Part shown: positions 8,378-16,867 of the stretch, in pieces
Numbering within the stretch: the first letter of the stretch is position 1
Layout of the letters: every line of letters starts with the position of its first letter
Assembly (NCBI GenBank): GCA_034428935.1
Contig: DAOUHB010000125.1
Location: forward strand, 18,557-82,556
Source of the DNA: JAAYZQ01 sp034428935
GTDB lineage: Bacteria > Chloroflexota > Anaerolineae > JAAYZQ01
Reading direction: 5' to 3'
DNA: 64,000 nt
Program-made: the position numbers and the translations under genes
Notes under the pieces: model-generated
Told to the model about the DNA's origin: nothing
The model's database searches: none
Seen by the model: only the letters and a program-made list of their open reading frames with translations

Positions 8378-9262
8378 TCAATCGATGCCCAACGCCCGGG
8401 CCGGGTTTTCCGCCGTCATGGTCCTGATCTCCCTCGGCGACAGCCCCAGGTTCAACATGTCTTGCATATAGATGGCGAGTTGCTGCACCGGGATGGGGTT
8501 CAGCCATTGACCAGCGTCGCTGGACATGATACACCGCGCCGCCCCCACGGCCTTGATGCCGTCGTACAGCGCCCGGACCGGGATGGGATGGCTTACCTGG
8601 CGCGTCGTGTCGTTGTAGGCGTGCTCCAGCCAGGTGGCGCCCAGGTCCAATATCTCTATCATCTGCTCCACGCCGTAGCCGACAAAGCTGGCCAGGGGAT
8701 GGGTGACGATGGTCTTGACGCCGCGCGCCGCCGCCTGGCGCACCACGGCGCAAGCCTCGTCAAAGCTGACGTGCCCGGTGGCCAGCACGGCGCCGGCAGC
8801 CGCCACCTGGTCGATGATGCGCAGCACCTGCGGATTGAGCCCGCCCTCCTCGTCCAGGAGATAGATCGGTTCCACCTCGTCGCCCAGCCCGGCGGACAGG
8901 CTCTGGACGTGGCTCCTGTTTTCCAGGAATTTGGCCGTGTGGAGCGTGGGTAGCCACACCACCCTGGCCCCCATCTCGAGGGCAATGTGCACGGCGTGAG
9001 GGTTCAGTCCGCCCACCGGGTGGTTGAGGGTGATGGACCCGAACACGGCAAAGCCGGTCTCGTCGCCGGCCAGGGAGGCGCGTCCCGCCGTGGGCGCAAA
9101 GTGGTTCTTGATGACGATGGCGCGCATGCCCACTGCCTGTGCCAGGCGCGCCAGCTCGATGTCGTTGAGGATCCGGGGATAGACGTCGGGCGCCGAGTGG
9201 ATGTGCATGTCGATGGCGCCGTGGAGCAGCTCTCGGACCTGTGGTTCGAAACGAAGGTTCAT
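8378..9262 (-). CDS. metal-dependent hydrolase, DUF6282-like amidohydrolase fold
   Basis: 294 residues. A metal-binding HxH pair in DMHIHSAPDVYPR near the N terminus, further histidines in ATGHVSFDEA and IVTHPLASF, and an aspartate in SSDAGQ follow the order of a TIM-barrel metallo-hydrolase of the amidohydrolase/PHP type. The phrase HSAPDVYPR and the length match proteins annotated as DUF6282, whose substrate is not known to me. The ATG follows GAGGAGG. It has a consensus promoter on the reverse strand (9313-9341) and is a single-gene unit. Function beyond hydrolase is not claimed. Confidence 0.75.
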   Translation of the reverse strand: MNLRFEPQVRELLHGAIDMHIHSAPDVYPRILNDIELARLAQAVGMRAIVIKNHFAPTAGRASLAGDETGFAVFGSITLNHPVGGLNPHAVHIALEMGARVVWLPTLHTAKFLENRSHVQSLSAGLGDEVEPIYLLDEEGGLNPQVLRIIDQVAAAGAVLATGHVSFDEACAVVRQAAARGVKTIVTHPLASFVGYGVEQMIEILDLGATWLEHAYNDTTRQVSHPIPVRALYDGIKAVGAARCIMSSDAGQWLNPIPVQQLAIYMQDMLNLGLSPREIRTMTAENPARALGID

Positions 9263-9312
9263 GCCTCCTCCTTGCCCGCCGCCCGGGGACTCTCCGACCG
9301 GCGACTGGCCCC

Positions 9313-9341
9313 ATTATACATCCGGCGGCAACACGGGTCAA
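9313..9341 (-). promoter_or_regulatory. promoter for the DUF6282-like hydrolase
   Basis: On the reverse strand TTGACC (9336-9341) and TATAAT (9313-9318) with a 17-base spacer; the start codon is 51 bases further on. Confidence 0.85.
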
Positions 9342-9374
9342 GCACATGCCCACGTGCGCGACCCGAGCACCGGC

Positions 9375-9403
9375 TTGACCGATTGCAGGTTCTATGGTAG
9401 CAT
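9375..9403 (+). promoter_or_regulatory. promoter for the SRP RNA gene
   Basis: TTGACC (9375-9380) and TAGCAT (9398-9403), 17-base spacer, ending four bases before the predicted RNA 5' end. Confidence 0.75.
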
Positions 9404-9406
9404 AAT

Positions 9407-9681
9407 GCTGGTCGTGCTAGACGGGGAACTGGCGGTGCCCTGTACCCGCAAACCGCCATAGCGGGGTCGAATTCCCCCTCGAGGGCTCATGGCTGGTCGG
9501 GACTGCCAGGCCAAGCGGCGAAGAAGGTTGGGTCCTGCGCGGCAGGAGCCTGTGAACCCCGCCAGGTCCGGGAGGAAGCAACGGTAAGCAGTCACTCTTG
9601 GGTGTCGCAGGGTTGCCTGGCCGGAGCAGGCTGGTTTTGGCAAGCCGGCTGGTACAGTTCGACAGGGGGTGCACGACCAGC
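9407..9681 (+). ncRNA. ffs: signal recognition particle RNA, large bacterial type with Alu domain
   Basis: About 275 bases. The S-domain signature CCAGGTCCGGGAGGAAGCA binds Ffh. The 5' part has GCGGTGCCCTGTACCCGCAA and later GGGTCCTGCGC, and the 3' part CGCAGGGTTGCCTGG, each closely matching the Bacillus subtilis scRNA that carries an Alu domain, not the short 4.5S RNA of Escherichia coli. The ends GCTGGTCGTGC and GCACGACCAGC pair perfectly and define the transcript. Its job is co-translational targeting of membrane and secreted proteins. It has its own promoter and a strong terminator. Confidence 0.93.
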
Positions 9682-9689
9682 ACTTATGG

Positions 9690-9727
9690 CGAGCTGGAGT
9701 GCGCCGCACTCCAGCTCGTTTTCTTTG
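9690..9727 (+). terminator. intrinsic terminator of the SRP RNA
   Basis: Perfect stem GAGCTGGAGTGC / GCACTCCAGCTC with loop GCC (or a tighter variant), followed by GTTTTCTTT. Confidence 0.88.
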
Positions 9728-9758
9728 AAGGGTGCGTGGAACTGGGGAGAGAGGGCGA

Positions 9759-11045
9759 TTGGCAAAGGACCTTTCGGGACAGGTGGTGGTGATCGGCGGC
9801 GGAGCGGCGGGCCTCATGGCGGCCGGCCAGGCAGCCGCCGCGAGCGCCCCCGTTCTGCTCCTGGAGCGCACAGCCCGCCTGGGCACCAAGCTGCGCATCA
9901 CGGGCAAGGGCCGCTGCAACCTGACCAACACCGCCGAGATGGACGACTTCCTGGAGCACTTTCGCTTTCCGGACCCGGAAGGCGACGCGCACCTGTACCT
10001 GCGCAACGCCTTTGCTCGCTTTTTCGCGCCCGACCTGGTGGCCTTTTTCCAGGATCTGGGGGTCGAGACGAACGTGGAGCGCGGCGGGCGGGTCTTTCCC
10101 TCCAGCAACAACGCCCACCAGGTTGCCGAGGCCCTGGCGCGCTTTGCCCGCGAACAAGGGGTCGAGATCCGCACCCTGAGCCGCGTCGAGAAGCTGTGGC
10201 TGGAGGATGGCGGGCTGCGCGGCGTTATCCTGCAGGACGGCGAGCGGATCGCGGCCGGCGCAGCCATTGTCGCCACGGGCGGCGCCTCGTACCCAAAGAC
10301 CGGCTCCACGGGCGACGGCTACCGCCTGGCGGAGCAGGCCGGCCACCGGGTGCTGCCCATCCGCCCGGCCCTGGTGCCCCTGGTCCTGGCCGGCACCGAG
10401 CCCAGGGCGATGGCGGGGCTCAGCCTGCGCAACGTGGAGGTGCGCCTGCTCCTCGACGGCCAGGAGGTTGCCCGCGACTTTGGCGAGATGCTCTTTACCC
10501 ATTATGGCGTGTCGGGGCCCATCATCCTGAGCTTGAGCGGGCCGGCCGTGCAGCGGCTGGGCCGGGGGCGGCTGCAGATGAGCATTAACCTGAAGCCGGC
10601 CCTCGGCGCCGAGAAGCTGGACGCCCGCCTGCGGCGCGACATCGACCAGTTTGGCAAGCGCAGCTACCGCAATCTGCTGAAGGAACTCTTGCCCCTGAAG
10701 ATGATCGACGTCTTTGTGGCGCGCAGCGGCATCCCGCCATCCAAGCCCGGCCACCAGATCAGCGCCGAGGAACGGCTGCGCGTGCGCGAGCTGCTCCACG
10801 ATTTCCGCCTGGCCATCGTTGGCCACCGCCCCCTGGAAGAGGCCATCGTCACGGCGGGCGGGGTCGACACGCGAGAGGTCGATCCGCGGACCATGGCCTC
10901 GCGGCTGGTCCAGGGCCTCTATTTCGCCGGCGAGGTGCTGAACGTGCAGGCCGACACCGGCGGCTATAATCTACAGGCCGCCTTTTCCACCGGCTATGTC
11001 GCCGGGCGCGCCGCGGCCGGGCGCGTGGCCGAGGCTCGGGAGTAG
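9759..11045 (+). CDS. FAD-dependent oxidoreductase, BaiN/HI0933 family
   Basis: 428 residues. The N-terminal dinucleotide fold has VVVIGGGAAGLMAA, then the family signature ITGKGRCNLTN; the C-terminal part has ITAGGVDTREVDP-like (here VTAGGVDTREVDP) and the FAD-binding GLYFAGEVLNVQ and ADTGGYNLQAAFSTG. These are characteristic of the HI0933/YhiN/BaiN flavoproteins, some of which reduce steroid or flavin-like substrates; the substrate here is unknown. The start is taken as TTG 9759 after GGAGAGAGGG (9746-9755); a GTG at 9732 is possible but has no well-placed site. The next gene follows after four bases. Confidence 0.9.
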   Translation: MAKDLSGQVVVIGGGAAGLMAAGQAAAASAPVLLLERTARLGTKLRITGKGRCNLTNTAEMDDFLEHFRFPDPEGDAHLYLRNAFARFFAPDLVAFFQDLGVETNVERGGRVFPSSNNAHQVAEALARFAREQGVEIRTLSRVEKLWLEDGGLRGVILQDGERIAAGAAIVATGGASYPKTGSTGDGYRLAEQAGHRVLPIRPALVPLVLAGTEPRAMAGLSLRNVEVRLLLDGQEVARDFGEMLFTHYGVSGPIILSLSGPAVQRLGRGRLQMSINLKPALGAEKLDARLRRDIDQFGKRSYRNLLKELLPLKMIDVFVARSGIPPSKPGHQISAEERLRVRELLHDFRLAIVGHRPLEEAIVTAGGVDTREVDPRTMASRLVQGLYFAGEVLNVQADTGGYNLQAAFSTGYVAGRAAAGRVAEARE

Positions 11046-11049
11046 GCCA

Positions 11050-12546
11050 ATGGCATCAGAGCGTGCGATAACCAGCGAGACGTACTGGAACCCTCCCACG
11101 TGGCTGCGAGGAGTCCTGGCAGTTGGCCTCGTGGCCGGCGGCCTCGCGCTCCTGGCTGCCGGCTGGGCGCGCACGAGCGTCCCCCTGCAATTGGTCGTCG
11201 AGGACGAGAGGCGACAGGTGCGAACCCACGCCGGCACGGTGGGCGACGCACTGCGCCAGGCGGGTGTGGCACTCTCTCCAGAGGACTGGGTCTGGCCGCA
11301 CCCGGAGGCCGCCCTGCAAGCGGGCCAGACCATACGCATCGAGAGAGCCCGGCCGGTCATGATTCGCGCCGACGGGCACTCGATCCTGGTGCGGACCCAC
11401 GCCGTCACGGCCCGCAGCGTCCTGGTCGCGGCCGGCATAACGGCCGGCCAGGCCGACGAGATCTGGCTGGACGGCGAGGAAGTGAGCCCGGCCACGCTGC
11501 TGCCGGAGGGCACCGGCGACGGCACGGTACCCCTGGTTGCCCTGCGGCGGGCCGCCACCCTCAGCCTGGCCGAGATCAGCGAGGCCCAAGCGCGCAACCT
11601 GCATACCACGCTCCATACGACGGCCACGACAGTGGGGCAGGCCCTCCAGGAATATGGAATGGAGCTGACCCTGGGCGACGCCGTGCAGCCCGGGCTCCAG
11701 ACCCGGATCGTCCCCGGCATGGCCATCACCATCGAGCGTTCCTTTCCCATCGACATCCACGTGGACGGCCGCCTCATTCGCACGCGCACCCGGGGCGAGA
11801 CCGTGGCCGGGGTGCTGGGCCAGGAGGGAGTGTCGCTCATGGGCCTGGACCGCGTCACCCCCGATCTGAACGCCAGGCCGCGGCCTGGCGACGTGATCCA
11901 GGTGACCCGCGTGCGCGAGGAGTATCAAGTCGAGTTCGAGCCCATCCCATTTGAGAGGATCTCGGTGCCGGACTCCGAGCTCGAGATCGACCAGACCCGC
12001 CTGGTGCACGAGGGACAGCCGGGCATCAACAAGCGCCGTTACCGGGTGGTTTACGAGGACGGCCTGGAAGTGGACCGGTTCCTGGAGGACGCCTGGGCCG
12101 AGCAGAAGCCCATAACCAGGACCGTGGCCTACGGCACCAAGATCGTCATCCGCACGCTGGACACGCCGGATGGGCCCATCGAGTATTGGCGCAAGATGCG
12201 GGTCTACACGACCTCCTACAAGCCCTCTTCAGCCGGCAGGCCGCCCGAGCATCCCCGCTACGGATACACGCGCCTCGGCTGGAAGCTGAAAAAGGGCATC
12301 GTCGCCACCGACCCGACGGTCATCCCCCTGCGGAGCAAGCTGTACGTGCCCGGCTACGGGTTCGCGCAGGCCGGCGACACCGGCGGCGGCGTCAAGGGCA
12401 AGTTCGTCGACCTGGGCTTTGACGATACCGACTACCAGTCGTGGCACTGGTGGACCGACGTATACCTGCTGACTCCGGTGCCACCCGCGAGCCAGATCCG
12501 CTGGGTGCTGCCCGATTGGCCACGCTTTCCCGATCGACGGCGTTAG
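11050..12546 (+). CDS. cell-wall protein with DUF348 repeats, G5 and 3D domains (YabE-like)
   Basis: 498 residues. A single membrane anchor at about 18-36 (GVLAVGLVAGGLALLAAGW) puts the rest outside. Then come three ubiquitin-like DUF348 units (for example LVVEDERRQVRTHAGTV and DIHVDGRLIRTRTRGETV), a G5 domain (about 300-370, with EEYQVEFEPIPFERI) and a C-terminal 3D domain with its three aspartates (ATDPTVIPLRSKLYVPGYG, then AGDTGGGVKGKFVDLGFDD). This order is that of Bacillus YabE, related to resuscitation-promoting factors, with the 3D domain resembling the MltA lytic catalytic barrel. Likely a peptidoglycan hydrolase or stationary-phase wall remodeller. It is tightly packed between the flavoprotein and rsmA; in Bacillus yabE also lies close to ksgA. 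Confidence 0.88.
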   Translation: MASERAITSETYWNPPTWLRGVLAVGLVAGGLALLAAGWARTSVPLQLVVEDERRQVRTHAGTVGDALRQAGVALSPEDWVWPHPEAALQAGQTIRIERARPVMIRADGHSILVRTHAVTARSVLVAAGITAGQADEIWLDGEEVSPATLLPEGTGDGTVPLVALRRAATLSLAEISEAQARNLHTTLHTTATTVGQALQEYGMELTLGDAVQPGLQTRIVPGMAITIERSFPIDIHVDGRLIRTRTRGETVAGVLGQEGVSLMGLDRVTPDLNARPRPGDVIQVTRVREEYQVEFEPIPFERISVPDSELEIDQTRLVHEGQPGINKRRYRVVYEDGLEVDRFLEDAWAEQKPITRTVAYGTKIVIRTLDTPDGPIEYWRKMRVYTTSYKPSSAGRPPEHPRYGYTRLGWKLKKGIVATDPTVIPLRSKLYVPGYGFAQAGDTGGGVKGKFVDLGFDDTDYQSWHWWTDVYLLTPVPPASQIRWVLPDWPRFPDRRR

Positions 12547-12547
12547 C

Positions 12548-13423
12548 ATGGCGGCCGAGAGCATTCCGGCGCTGCTGCGGGCCCACGGGCTGCGCCCGCG
12601 AAAGGGCCTGGGCCAGAACTTTTTGGTCGATCCCGTGGCCCAGGCGCGCATCGTCGAGGCCGCGGACCTATCGCCCGACGACGCCGTGGTCGAGGTGGGG
12701 GCCGGCCTTGGCAGCCTGACGCAGCTTCTGGCCGCCAGGGCGGGCCAGGTGGTGGCCGTCGAGCTGGACGACGCCCTGGCACAGATCCTGCGCCAGCAGG
12801 TGGCCGGCCTGCCCAATGTGCAGGTGGTCCAGGGCGACGTGCTGCGCATGGCCGATTTCGGCTTTTCCCACCTGGGCTACAAGATGGTCGGCAACCTGCC
12901 CTACTATATCACCTCGGCCGTGCTGCGGCACTTTTTGGCCGAGAGCCCGCGTCCCCGGCTGGTGGTGGTCACCGTACAGCGAGAGGTAGCCGAGCGGATC
13001 GTTGCCCGCCCGGGCGACATGAGCCTCCTGGCCGTCAGCATCCAGCTTTACGGCGAGCCCGAGATCGTGGCGCGCATCCCCGCCGGGGCCTTTTACCCGC
13101 CGCCACAGGTCGACTCGGCCGTGGTGCGCGTTGCAGTGGGCGAGAGGCTGGCCGTTGAACTGGGTGAGGGCGTGACAGAGCAAGAGTTCTTTCGCGCGGT
13201 ACGCGCCGGCTTTGGGCAGAAGCGCAAGACGCTGCGCAACTCGCTCAAGGCGGGTCTCGCCCTGCCTGCCGCCGAGGTCGAAGCGGCCCTGGAACGGGCC
13301 GGGGTGAACCCCAGCCGCCGGGCAGAGACCCTCAGCCTGCAAGAGTGGGCGGCCGTGACGAATGCGGTTCACAAAAGGAAAGAGTACCCCCAGCAGGATT
13401 CGAACCTGCGGCCGACTGCTTAG
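12548..13423 (+). CDS. rsmA: 16S rRNA dimethyladenosine transferase (KsgA)
   Basis: 291 residues. Dimethylates two adjacent adenines in the 3' hairpin of 16S rRNA. Seen: RKGLGQNFLVD at the N terminus, the SAM-binding VVEVGAGLGSLT, ELDDALA, GDVL, and the catalytic NLPYYI, in the usual order. It starts one base after the stop of the 3D-domain gene. Oddly, its last 12 codons and stop lie inside the reverse-strand tRNA-Arg gene, so the tail YPQQDSNLRPTA is the antisense reading of a tRNA; the conserved fold ends well before this. Confidence 0.96.
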   Translation: MAAESIPALLRAHGLRPRKGLGQNFLVDPVAQARIVEAADLSPDDAVVEVGAGLGSLTQLLAARAGQVVAVELDDALAQILRQQVAGLPNVQVVQGDVLRMADFGFSHLGYKMVGNLPYYITSAVLRHFLAESPRPRLVVVTVQREVAERIVARPGDMSLLAVSIQLYGEPEIVARIPAGAFYPPPQVDSAVVRVAVGERLAVELGEGVTEQEFFRAVRAGFGQKRKTLRNSLKAGLALPAAEVEAALERAGVNPSRRAETLSLQEWAAVTNAVHKRKEYPQQDSNLRPTA

Positions 13424-13457
13424 AAGGCAGTTGCTCTATCCACTGAGCTATGGGGGC
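13385..13457 (-). tRNA. tRNA-Arg(UCU)
   Basis: On the reverse strand: acceptor GCCCCCA paired with TGGGGGT (G-T at the first pair), D arm AGCTCAGTGGATAGAGC, anticodon loop CTTCTAA (anticodon TCT) closed by ACTGC/GCAGT, T arm GCAGGTTCGAATCCTGC. It decodes AGA. It overlaps the rsmA 3' end by 39 bases on the opposite strand. CCA is not encoded. Confidence 0.96.
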
Positions 13458-13465
13458 TCGACTCT

Positions 13466-13494
13466 ATTCTAGCTCAGGTCCCCCCGGTTGTCAA
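13466..13494 (-). promoter_or_regulatory. promoter for tRNA-Arg
   Basis: Reverse strand TTGACA (13489-13494) and TAGAAT (13466-13471), 17-base spacer, ending nine bases before the tRNA. Confidence 0.85.
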
Positions 13495-13515
13495 AATGTC
13501 CTCTCGAAAGCGAGG

Positions 13516-16242
13516 TCAGCCGTCGTTGTCCACCGGCAGGGTGAAGGAAAAAATGCTGCCCTGGCCCTCTTCGCACTCCACCCAGATGCGGCCGCCATGG
13601 GCCTCCACGGCCAGCTTGCAGTAATGCAGGCCGATGCCCATGCCCCTGCGCCTGCCGATCCAGTCGTCGCCCTGGTAGAACTTGTGAAATATCGTCTCGC
13701 GCATCTGCTCCGCGATACCGGGGCCCGTATCGGCAACGGAGCAGACGACGGCCTTGGCGTCGTCGGCCGTCTCTACGACGGCGCGCACCTCGATGCGGCC
13801 GTGGGCCGGGGTAAACTTCAGGGCATTGTCCAGGAGGTTGCTCAATACCCGGCTGATGACTTCTTCGTCCATGAACACGCACGGCAGGTCCGGGGGCAGG
13901 GCCGAGGACACTGTCACACGGCTCACGTTGGCCATGGCCCGGTACTCGGCCAGAACGTTGTCGACGACGTCGTCCAGGGGCGCCGCGTGCCGCGCGAGGG
14001 GGATCTGCCGGTCTTCCAGGCGCCGCAGCCAGAGGACGGTGCCGATGCGGCTGTGGAGCTTGCGGCCGCTCTCCAGGGCGATGGACAGCAACTGATCCGA
14101 CACGTCCTCACCCACATCTTTCATTTCGAGCAGGGTTTCGAGGCTGCTGATGACGGCGGACAGGGGCCCCTGAAGGTTGTGGATGACCATGCTGGTCAGG
14201 TCCTCGCGAAAGCGTTCCAGTTCCCGTTGGCGGGTCATGTCGCGCAACACGGCCACCCAGCCAAAGGCCTCTCCCACGGCATTGAGCACCGAAGCAACGG
14301 TCGCTTCGAGGTAGAGCTGCCGGCTTCCCTGCCGGAAGTGAAAGGCCAGCTCGACGCCCTCTTCGCCCCCATACGTGCTGTCCAGGTAAGCCGAGAGATT
14401 GTTGGGGTCCAGGTCGGTCACCCGGTAGAGAAAGCTCTCTGGCACGGCGACCACGTCCCGGATGCTCTGGCTGGTGATCAAGCGCCTGATGCCCGGGCCA
14501 AACCACTCCTCGACGGCGCGGTTGGCGAGGATCACGTAGCCGCGGGTGTCAAAGACGATTACCGCGTCGCGCGTGGAGTTGAGGATGGCTTGTAGCCGGT
14601 CGCGCCCTTCCATTGCCTGCTGAAAGAGCTGCGCGTTGTGGATGCCGATGGCGGCGTGATCGGCCAACAACTCGGCAAACTGCAGATGCTCGACGGCAAA
14701 GGCGTTCGGGCGGTCGCTCTCCAGGGTGATGATGCCGATGGACCGGCCTTCGTGCAGGATGGGAACGCTGAGCTGGGATCGTGTCGACTCGACACCCAGG
14801 TAATAGTCCGCGTCCTGGCTGACATCCGGCACCACGGCGGGCAGGCCGGTGCGCGCCACGCGGCCGGTGATCCCCCGGGCATCGGGCCAGAGCTGCTCCT
14901 GATAGTGGCCGATGAGGCAAAACCCTGCCTCGGCGACGGGGCGCAACCCTCGCCTTTCGGCATCGTAGAGCCAGATCACGCCGCGATCGGCCCGTGCCGC
15001 CTGCACGCTCTGCTCCAGAACGACGTCCATGACCTGCTGCAGATCCAGGCTCGCCGTCAGGCGGCGGCTGATCTCCTCGATAGCGGTCAGCTCCTCGACG
15101 CGCGCGGCAAGGGCGGCGTTGGCCTGGACGTACAGGTCGCGGGCCCGATCCCGCTCCCGTGTGACGCTGTCGTAGAGACGCGCGTTGGCGATGGCGATGG
15201 CCGCCTGGTTGGCAAAGGTGGTCAACACCTCCATCTCCACGTCCGAGGGATGGTGGACATCGCAAAAGTAGACGCTGAGAATGCCCAGCAACCCGTCCCG
15301 GGCAAGCAGTGGCAGGTCTATGACGGCTCGATAACCCTCCTGCCTGGTCAGGGCGTGGTAGCCTTCCACGTTCGGCTCGAGGAACACGTCGGCGACTATG
15401 AGCGGCTCTCGCGTGACGACCACGCGGGCGCGGCCGGTGGCGTCGACGGGCAGCGCGTGGGAGGCCTCGCAATAGGCATCGCTGAGCCCCCGGGACAGGC
15501 GCAGGTTGAGGGTCGTGCCATCCTCGCTCAGCTCAAAAATGGCCGACTTGTCGCAGTGAATGACCTTGATGGCCGAGTCCACGATGGTGTGCAGAACCTG
15601 TTCCAGATCCAGCGACGAAGAAAGGGCGGAAGACGCGGCCGCCAGCATGGCCAGCTCGCTGGACCGTTGCTGCATCTCGCCCCGGAGCTGGGCGGTGCCC
15701 AGGGCCACGGCCGATTGGTCGCCCAGGGCTGCCAGGAATCCGCAGTCGGCCTGATCGTAGCCAAGCCGGGAGCGCTTGGGGCCAAGGGCAGCCCAGCCGA
15801 CGAGGCAGTCACGCAGGTGCATGGGGACGATGAGCACCACACCCGAGCTTTGCACCTGGCGCCAGATCTCTTGCTGAGACGGCGGCACCTGACTCAAGAG
15901 CCGGGCGACGTCCACCAGGCAGTCTTTGCTCGCCAGATTGGCCGGGATGGGGTGCAGGGACTTGAAACGCGAGCCGGGGCGCCAGAGGGGCTGGTCTGCC
16001 AGATCGCCGCGGACCAACACCGAGTCGAAGGATCCTTGCTCCTGAGCGAGGACGATGGCCACGCCACATGGGCGCAATAGAGACTCGATCTGTTCGGCCA
16101 TCAAGGCCACGAGCGAGTCATCGGTGACAAGGCCGGTCAGGGCCCGCGAAAACTCTTGCAGGCCCTGTCGATAGCGGTTCCAACGCCGCCCCGGCAGGCC
16201 GGCCAGGTCAACCAGGATCGATCTCAGCGTCTTGTTCGTCAT
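13516..16242 (-). CDS. soluble sensor histidine kinase with multiple GAF domains
   Basis: 908 residues with no clear membrane segment. Order: three GAF-like domains (about 30-195, 200-365, 395-545), a PAS domain (about 555-670), a histidine-acceptor region in VIHNLQGPLSAV (His about 688) and an ATPase domain with NLLDNALKFTP, DTGPGI and GMGIGLHY. The H box is unusual (HNLQGPLS instead of HELRTPL), a form seen in a subset of cyanobacterial and Chloroflexi kinases. The ATG at 16242 is chosen over a TTG nine bases upstream because TTGGGA precedes it. Its start lies inside the upstream NYN gene (35-base overlap), so the two are translationally coupled. No response regulator is adjacent. Confidence 0.9.
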   Translation of the reverse strand: MTNKTLRSILVDLAGLPGRRWNRYRQGLQEFSRALTGLVTDDSLVALMAEQIESLLRPCGVAIVLAQEQGSFDSVLVRGDLADQPLWRPGSRFKSLHPIPANLASKDCLVDVARLLSQVPPSQQEIWRQVQSSGVVLIVPMHLRDCLVGWAALGPKRSRLGYDQADCGFLAALGDQSAVALGTAQLRGEMQQRSSELAMLAAASSALSSSLDLEQVLHTIVDSAIKVIHCDKSAIFELSEDGTTLNLRLSRGLSDAYCEASHALPVDATGRARVVVTREPLIVADVFLEPNVEGYHALTRQEGYRAVIDLPLLARDGLLGILSVYFCDVHHPSDVEMEVLTTFANQAAIAIANARLYDSVTRERDRARDLYVQANAALAARVEELTAIEEISRRLTASLDLQQVMDVVLEQSVQAARADRGVIWLYDAERRGLRPVAEAGFCLIGHYQEQLWPDARGITGRVARTGLPAVVPDVSQDADYYLGVESTRSQLSVPILHEGRSIGIITLESDRPNAFAVEHLQFAELLADHAAIGIHNAQLFQQAMEGRDRLQAILNSTRDAVIVFDTRGYVILANRAVEEWFGPGIRRLITSQSIRDVVAVPESFLYRVTDLDPNNLSAYLDSTYGGEEGVELAFHFRQGSRQLYLEATVASVLNAVGEAFGWVAVLRDMTRQRELERFREDLTSMVIHNLQGPLSAVISSLETLLEMKDVGEDVSDQLLSIALESGRKLHSRIGTVLWLRRLEDRQIPLARHAAPLDDVVDNVLAEYRAMANVSRVTVSSALPPDLPCVFMDEEVISRVLSNLLDNALKFTPAHGRIEVRAVVETADDAKAVVCSVADTGPGIAEQMRETIFHKFYQGDDWIGRRRGMGIGLHYCKLAVEAHGGRIWVECEEGQGSIFSFTLPVDNDG

Positions 16243-16693
16243 CGTTCCCAAACAGGGCCAACCACTGCTCTACCTCTGCCGGCGTTGGCGGTTGTTCTTT
16301 GCGGGACGTTTGTGCTTCGGGCTGTCCCAATTGGGCCGAAAAGGCTTCTGCTGACTGGACGCGCGCTCCCAACCGCGCGACCTCTGTCGCCAATTCCCGG
16401 TCAGAGGTCACGACGGTCATTCCCTGGCGGTTACGGGCTTGGGCCACGCGTCGGAGGATGATTGCATCGGCACTGCTGCCGTAAGATGCCGAGATCACCT
16501 GTACACCGCCGATCTTTCGACTTTGACCCAGGGTCGAACTCACGCCCGGATCAAAGACGACAGCGATGGCCTTGCCCGTTCGTGCCCGAAAAGCTATTAG
16601 CAGCCTTACCAGGGCGTCTTCATCATCGACGTCTGCCAGCGAGATCCCTGGCAAATGGCCGATCAGGTTGTGGCCATCGATCAAAATCGGCAC
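16208..16693 (-). CDS. NYN-domain protein, YacP/Rae1-like RNase
   Basis: 161 residues from GTG 16693. The start ILIDGHNLIG, then VFDPG, ADAIILRRV and VVTSDRELA give the four-acid PIN-like active site of the NYN (YacP) family; Bacillus Rae1 of this family cleaves mRNA at the ribosome. The GTG is preferred because GGGAGAG lies eight bases upstream; a TTG at 16720 next to AAAGGAGG is an alternative but the spacing is only one base. Its own promoter is at 16751-16779 and the downstream gene is the multi-GAF kinase, overlapping by 35 bases. The pairing with a kinase is unusual and unexplained. Confidence 0.8.
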   Translation of the reverse strand: MPILIDGHNLIGHLPGISLADVDDEDALVRLLIAFRARTGKAIAVVFDPGVSSTLGQSRKIGGVQVISASYGSSADAIILRRVAQARNRQGMTVVTSDRELATEVARLGARVQSAEAFSAQLGQPEAQTSRKEQPPTPAEVEQWLALFGNDDEQDAEIDPG

Positions 16694-16750
16694 TGGTGAG
16701 GCTCTCCCATCGACAACCAAGCCTCCTTTATGAACTACCGGCTTGGATTT

Positions 16751-16779
16751 ATTATACGGCAGTCCTGTGCCCCTGGCAA
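16751..16779 (-). promoter_or_regulatory. promoter for the NYN-kinase unit
   Basis: Reverse strand TTGCCA (16774-16779) and TATAAT (16751-16756), 17-base spacer. The stretch 16780-16867 has no gene; it holds a weak inverted repeat GTGCAT/ATGCAC near 16811-16831. Confidence 0.82.
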
Positions 16780-16867
16780 TCCCCCAAGGGTACTAAACTG
16801 GTACCAAAGTGTGCATGCCGGTGCGATGCACCTGATACAGATCCCATGGCTTGACTTTAGGGGAGGG

